Assembly (NCBI GenBank): GCA_020638995.1
Contig: JACKHM010000002.1
Span: 2,170,001-2,234,000 of the forward strand
Length of the DNA stretch: 64,000 nucleotides
From: Planctomycetaceae bacterium
Lineage (GTDB): Bacteria; Planctomycetota; Planctomycetia; Pirellulales; Pirellulaceae
Direction: 5' to 3'
Part shown: positions 63,001 to 64,000 of the stretch, one piece after another
How the letters are laid out: each line of letters begins with the position of its first letter
Position numbering within the stretch: position 1 is the stretch's first letter
Translations under genes and position numbers: made by a program
Notes under the pieces: generated by a model
What the model was told of the DNA's origin: nothing
Seen by the model: the letters and a program-made list of their open reading frames with translations, nothing else
Databases searched by the model: none

Positions 63001-64000
63001 ATCGCCTTGTCGAGGTCGCCTTTGTCGTGCCAAGCGAAGCCTCGGTTGGCGTAGGCCCAAGTGTATTCCGGATCGAGCCGGATTGCCTCGGTAAAGTCCT
63101 CAATCGCTTTGTCGTATTCTTCCTTATCATGCCAAACGAGACCTCGACCGTAATGAGCAAACGCGTTTTTCGGATCGAGTCGAATGGCATCATTGAAATC
63201 CTCAAAAGCGTTATCGGTCTCCTCCTTCTCGTACCATGCAGTTCCACGGTCGCTTTTGAATTGGGAGTTTTTTGGATCTAACTGGATCGCCTGGTTGTAG
63301 TCTGCAATCGCCTTGTCGTATTCGTCTTTGCAGGCCCACGCATAACCGCGGTCGTTGTAGTAAGAAGCCTCTTTCGAGTCGAGTTCGATCGCCCGGCTAT
63401 AGTCGGCTATGGCTTTGTCGTACTCGTCTTGGTCGAACCAAGCGTCACCACGGTTGTGCAATGCAACCGCATATTTTGGATCAAGCCGAATTGCCTCGTC
63501 GTAGTCTGCGATCGCTTTGTCATACTCGCCTTGATCGATCCACGTGTAGCCACGATTGTTGTAGTAGATGGACTCTGTCGGCTCCAGTTGGATAGCTTGA
63601 CTGTAATCGGCGATCGCTTTGCCGTATTCACCTTGTTCGTACCAGGCATCGCCCCGGTCGAAATAGGCATCTGCGTATTTTGGGTCGAGCCGTATCGCGG
63701 TCGCGAAATCGGCGTTCGCTTGGTCATATTCACCTTTGCCGACCCAAGCACGCCCGCGATCCTTGTAGAATACAGCGTTCCCCGAGGAAAGCCGTATCGC
63801 TTGGTTCAGATCGGCAAGTGCCTTATCGTACTCCTCTTTGGATATCCAGACGCGAGCCCGCTCGCCCCACGCATTGGGCGCGTTGGGAGCTAGACGCACT
63901 GCCTCGTCGAAATCTGCGATCGCCCGGTCGTATTCGCCCAATATGAATCGGCAGTCTCCGCGCAGCTCGTAGCTCGCATGCTGGTTTGGATTGAGCCGAA
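60003..64000 (-). CDS. Giant tetratricopeptide-repeat protein (N-terminus outside window)
   Basis: The frame is open to the right edge, so the true start lies beyond the window. A TTG at 63941 is inside a repeat and is not a start. At least 1,331 residues are visible, almost all made of ~37 consecutive 34-residue TPRs of the form GEYDKAIADYSEAIRLDPKY with AYNNRGxAW. Each repeat is nearly identical in sequence and exactly 34 residues, so the protein should form a long superhelix with over four turns. The C-terminal ~90 residues (ALESATTACELTQWKEWSSL, GDFGEAVRWQNKALEIAPDK) form a capping domain seen at the end of many planctomycete TPR proteins. An N-terminal kinase, protease or caspase-like domain may exist upstream; not visible here. 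Confidence 0.88.
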   Translation of the reverse strand, partial: RLNPNQHASYELRGDCRFILGEYDRAIADFDEAVRLAPNAPNAWGERARVWISKEEYDKALADLNQAIRLSSGNAVFYKDRGRAWVGKGEYDQANADFATAIRLDPKYADAYFDRGDAWYEQGEYGKAIADYSQAIQLEPTESIYYNNRGYTWIDQGEYDKAIADYDEAIRLDPKYAVALHNRGDAWFDQDEYDKAIADYSRAIELDSKEASYYNDRGYAWACKDEYDKAIADYNQAIQLDPKNSQFKSDRGTAWYEKEETDNAFEDFNDAIRLDPKNAFAHYGRGLVWHDKEEYDKAIEDFTEAIRLDPEYTWAYANRGFAWHDKGDLDKAIADYDEAIRLDPKYAFAYYCRGVAFHDKGDDDKAIADYDQAVRIDPTDPRFFNDRGYTWAEKGAYDEAITDFNEAIKLDSKYALAYKNRGSVYLAKDDYEKAIADYDQAIQLAPQKADFYNHRGNAWYDQGDYDKAIADYNMAIRIDSEFALAFHNRGDVWYDQGELDKAIDDYGQVIRLEPKNVIAYNDRGYIWAEKGEYDRAIADYSMATQLDPKYAIAFHNRGDAWCDQGEFDKAIADYGQVIQLEPDNAGAHNGRGYTWAEKGEYDKAIADFSRAIQLAPENAVCYNNRGRAYRAQHEYDAAIADLSMAIRYDPRNAMFYNDRGLTWFAQENYDKAIEDFSEAIQVDPQYAIAYGNRGDAWWNKEEFDKAIADCNHAIRLNPEDAAAHYIRGLAWRDKKNNDKAIEDFSEAVRLDPVYTDAYAARASTWSHNAEYDRAIADYSRVIELDPNSASAYHGRGLAWDDKEQHDKAIADYTAAIHLAPESAVVYGNRGYAWHLIGEEDKAIADFREQIRLDPKNAVAYTSRGHALRGANRYNEAIADYGMAIQIEPNDPSPYRGRAAAWEAKSEFVKAIADYTEAIRLGPNDSFSYNNRGLVWHYSDVYDKAIADFDAAIRLRPDSPIVYYNRGLVWKDLGKFDTAIADFSEAIRLDPKYVAAYNQRGLALDNKEEYDSAIADFNAALQLDPKAAVVYNNRGLAWTDKGEYAKAIADYSEAIELDPEDHGFHSNRGFARIYLDEYDKAIADYSEALRLDPKSAYAYHGRARAWYAKGEYEKAIEDFNEAIRFDPKDANAHSSRGHSYYSIGEYDKALADYSEAIRLDPDSAWRYVSRGSTWREKKEYGNAIDDYSEAIRLDPKYVIAYNNRGFAWRNTGEYEKAIADFNRALQLDPGYPNSHAGLAWVYASCIDDSYRDGKQALESATTACELTQWKEWSSLATLAASHAELGDFGEAVRWQNKALEIAPDKEKTKMTERLDLYKSGKPYRYDPDAAAS
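60290..64000. repeat. Tandem 102-bp DNA repeats inside the TPR gene
   Basis: The coding sequence repeats with a 102-bp period, about 36 units. Segments such as GCCTCGCTGTAGTCGGCGAT recur with few changes. This allows copy-number change by recombination. Confidence 0.85.

Noticed and set aside
63941..63943. A start codon for the giant TPR gene
   Set aside because: It is a TTG inside a TPR; the frame and the repeat pattern continue to the window edge.
60290..64000. CRISPR array
   Set aside because: The 102-bp period has no alternating repeats and spacers and is fully coding (TPR).

Overview
The window looks like a chromosomal segment of a planctomycete, most likely in the Pirellulales. This is inferred from gene content, not from a marker-gene search. 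Pointers are a small protein with the NPYESP signature, two NPY motifs at the N-terminus of a glycosyltransferase, a secreted sulfatase, a PknB-type kinase with a beta-helix output domain, very long TPR proteins, many lipoproteins of unknown function, and a futalosine-type menaquinone cluster.

Layout. 1-6.1 kb, minus strand: the 5' end of a gamma-glutamyltranspeptidase gene, rpsT, a TPR protein, a small unknown, rsmA and a periplasmic prolyl oligopeptidase. 6.4-11.3 kb, plus strand: the kinase, a GT4 glycosyltransferase and a glycosyltransferase-methyltransferase fusion. 11.4-19.4 kb: a comEC gene split by a 5,440-bp transposon (13365-18804). 19.4-35.6 kb: a zinc-ribbon membrane protein, an acetyl-xylan-esterase-like hydrolase, a sulfatase, a Tat-exported NHL protein, a MobA/MocA-like nucleotidyltransferase, a 1,993-aa PASTA-RHS protein, a PDZ-Sel1 protein, XdhC and an ABM-domain protein. 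35.7-40.6 kb: an ArsM-like methyltransferase, then mqnE, a UbiA-family prenyltransferase, ubiX and ubiE. 40.7-53.5 kb: SGNH hydrolase, a large lipoprotein, ComB, a CNNM/CorC-type protein, glycyl-tRNA synthetase, a Uma2 protein, a sarcosine-oxidase-like flavoenzyme, a lipoprotein and holA. 53.6-64 kb: a UVR-motif protein, small unknowns, trpA and trpB, an RHH/small ORF/trypsin-like protease group, and a giant TPR gene that runs off the right edge.

The most notable part is the transposon in comEC. Its ends can be read to the base: near-identical terminal inverted repeats and an 8-bp target duplication (CAGTGCCG). Deleting it with one duplication copy restores an uninterrupted 842-codon comEC. 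It encodes one IS1-like transposase and an unusually large cargo: a coiled-coil winged-helix protein; a three-gene unit of unknown protein, PIN nuclease and XRE regulator; a ribbon-helix-helix protein with a leaderless-type promoter and a 21-bp palindrome; a two-TM GAF-like protein with a small partner; two tiny membrane proteins; and a tRNA-like gene that folds with a 9-bp acceptor stem, a 3-bp T-stem, a long variable arm, discriminator G and a UAU anticodon. That is the 9/3 architecture of the unusual allo-tRNAs.

Functionally, the trp genes, the menaquinone cluster, rpsT, rsmA, glyS and holA are housekeeping. Many of the rest are exported or envelope proteins. The comEC break predicts loss of natural DNA uptake in this strain.
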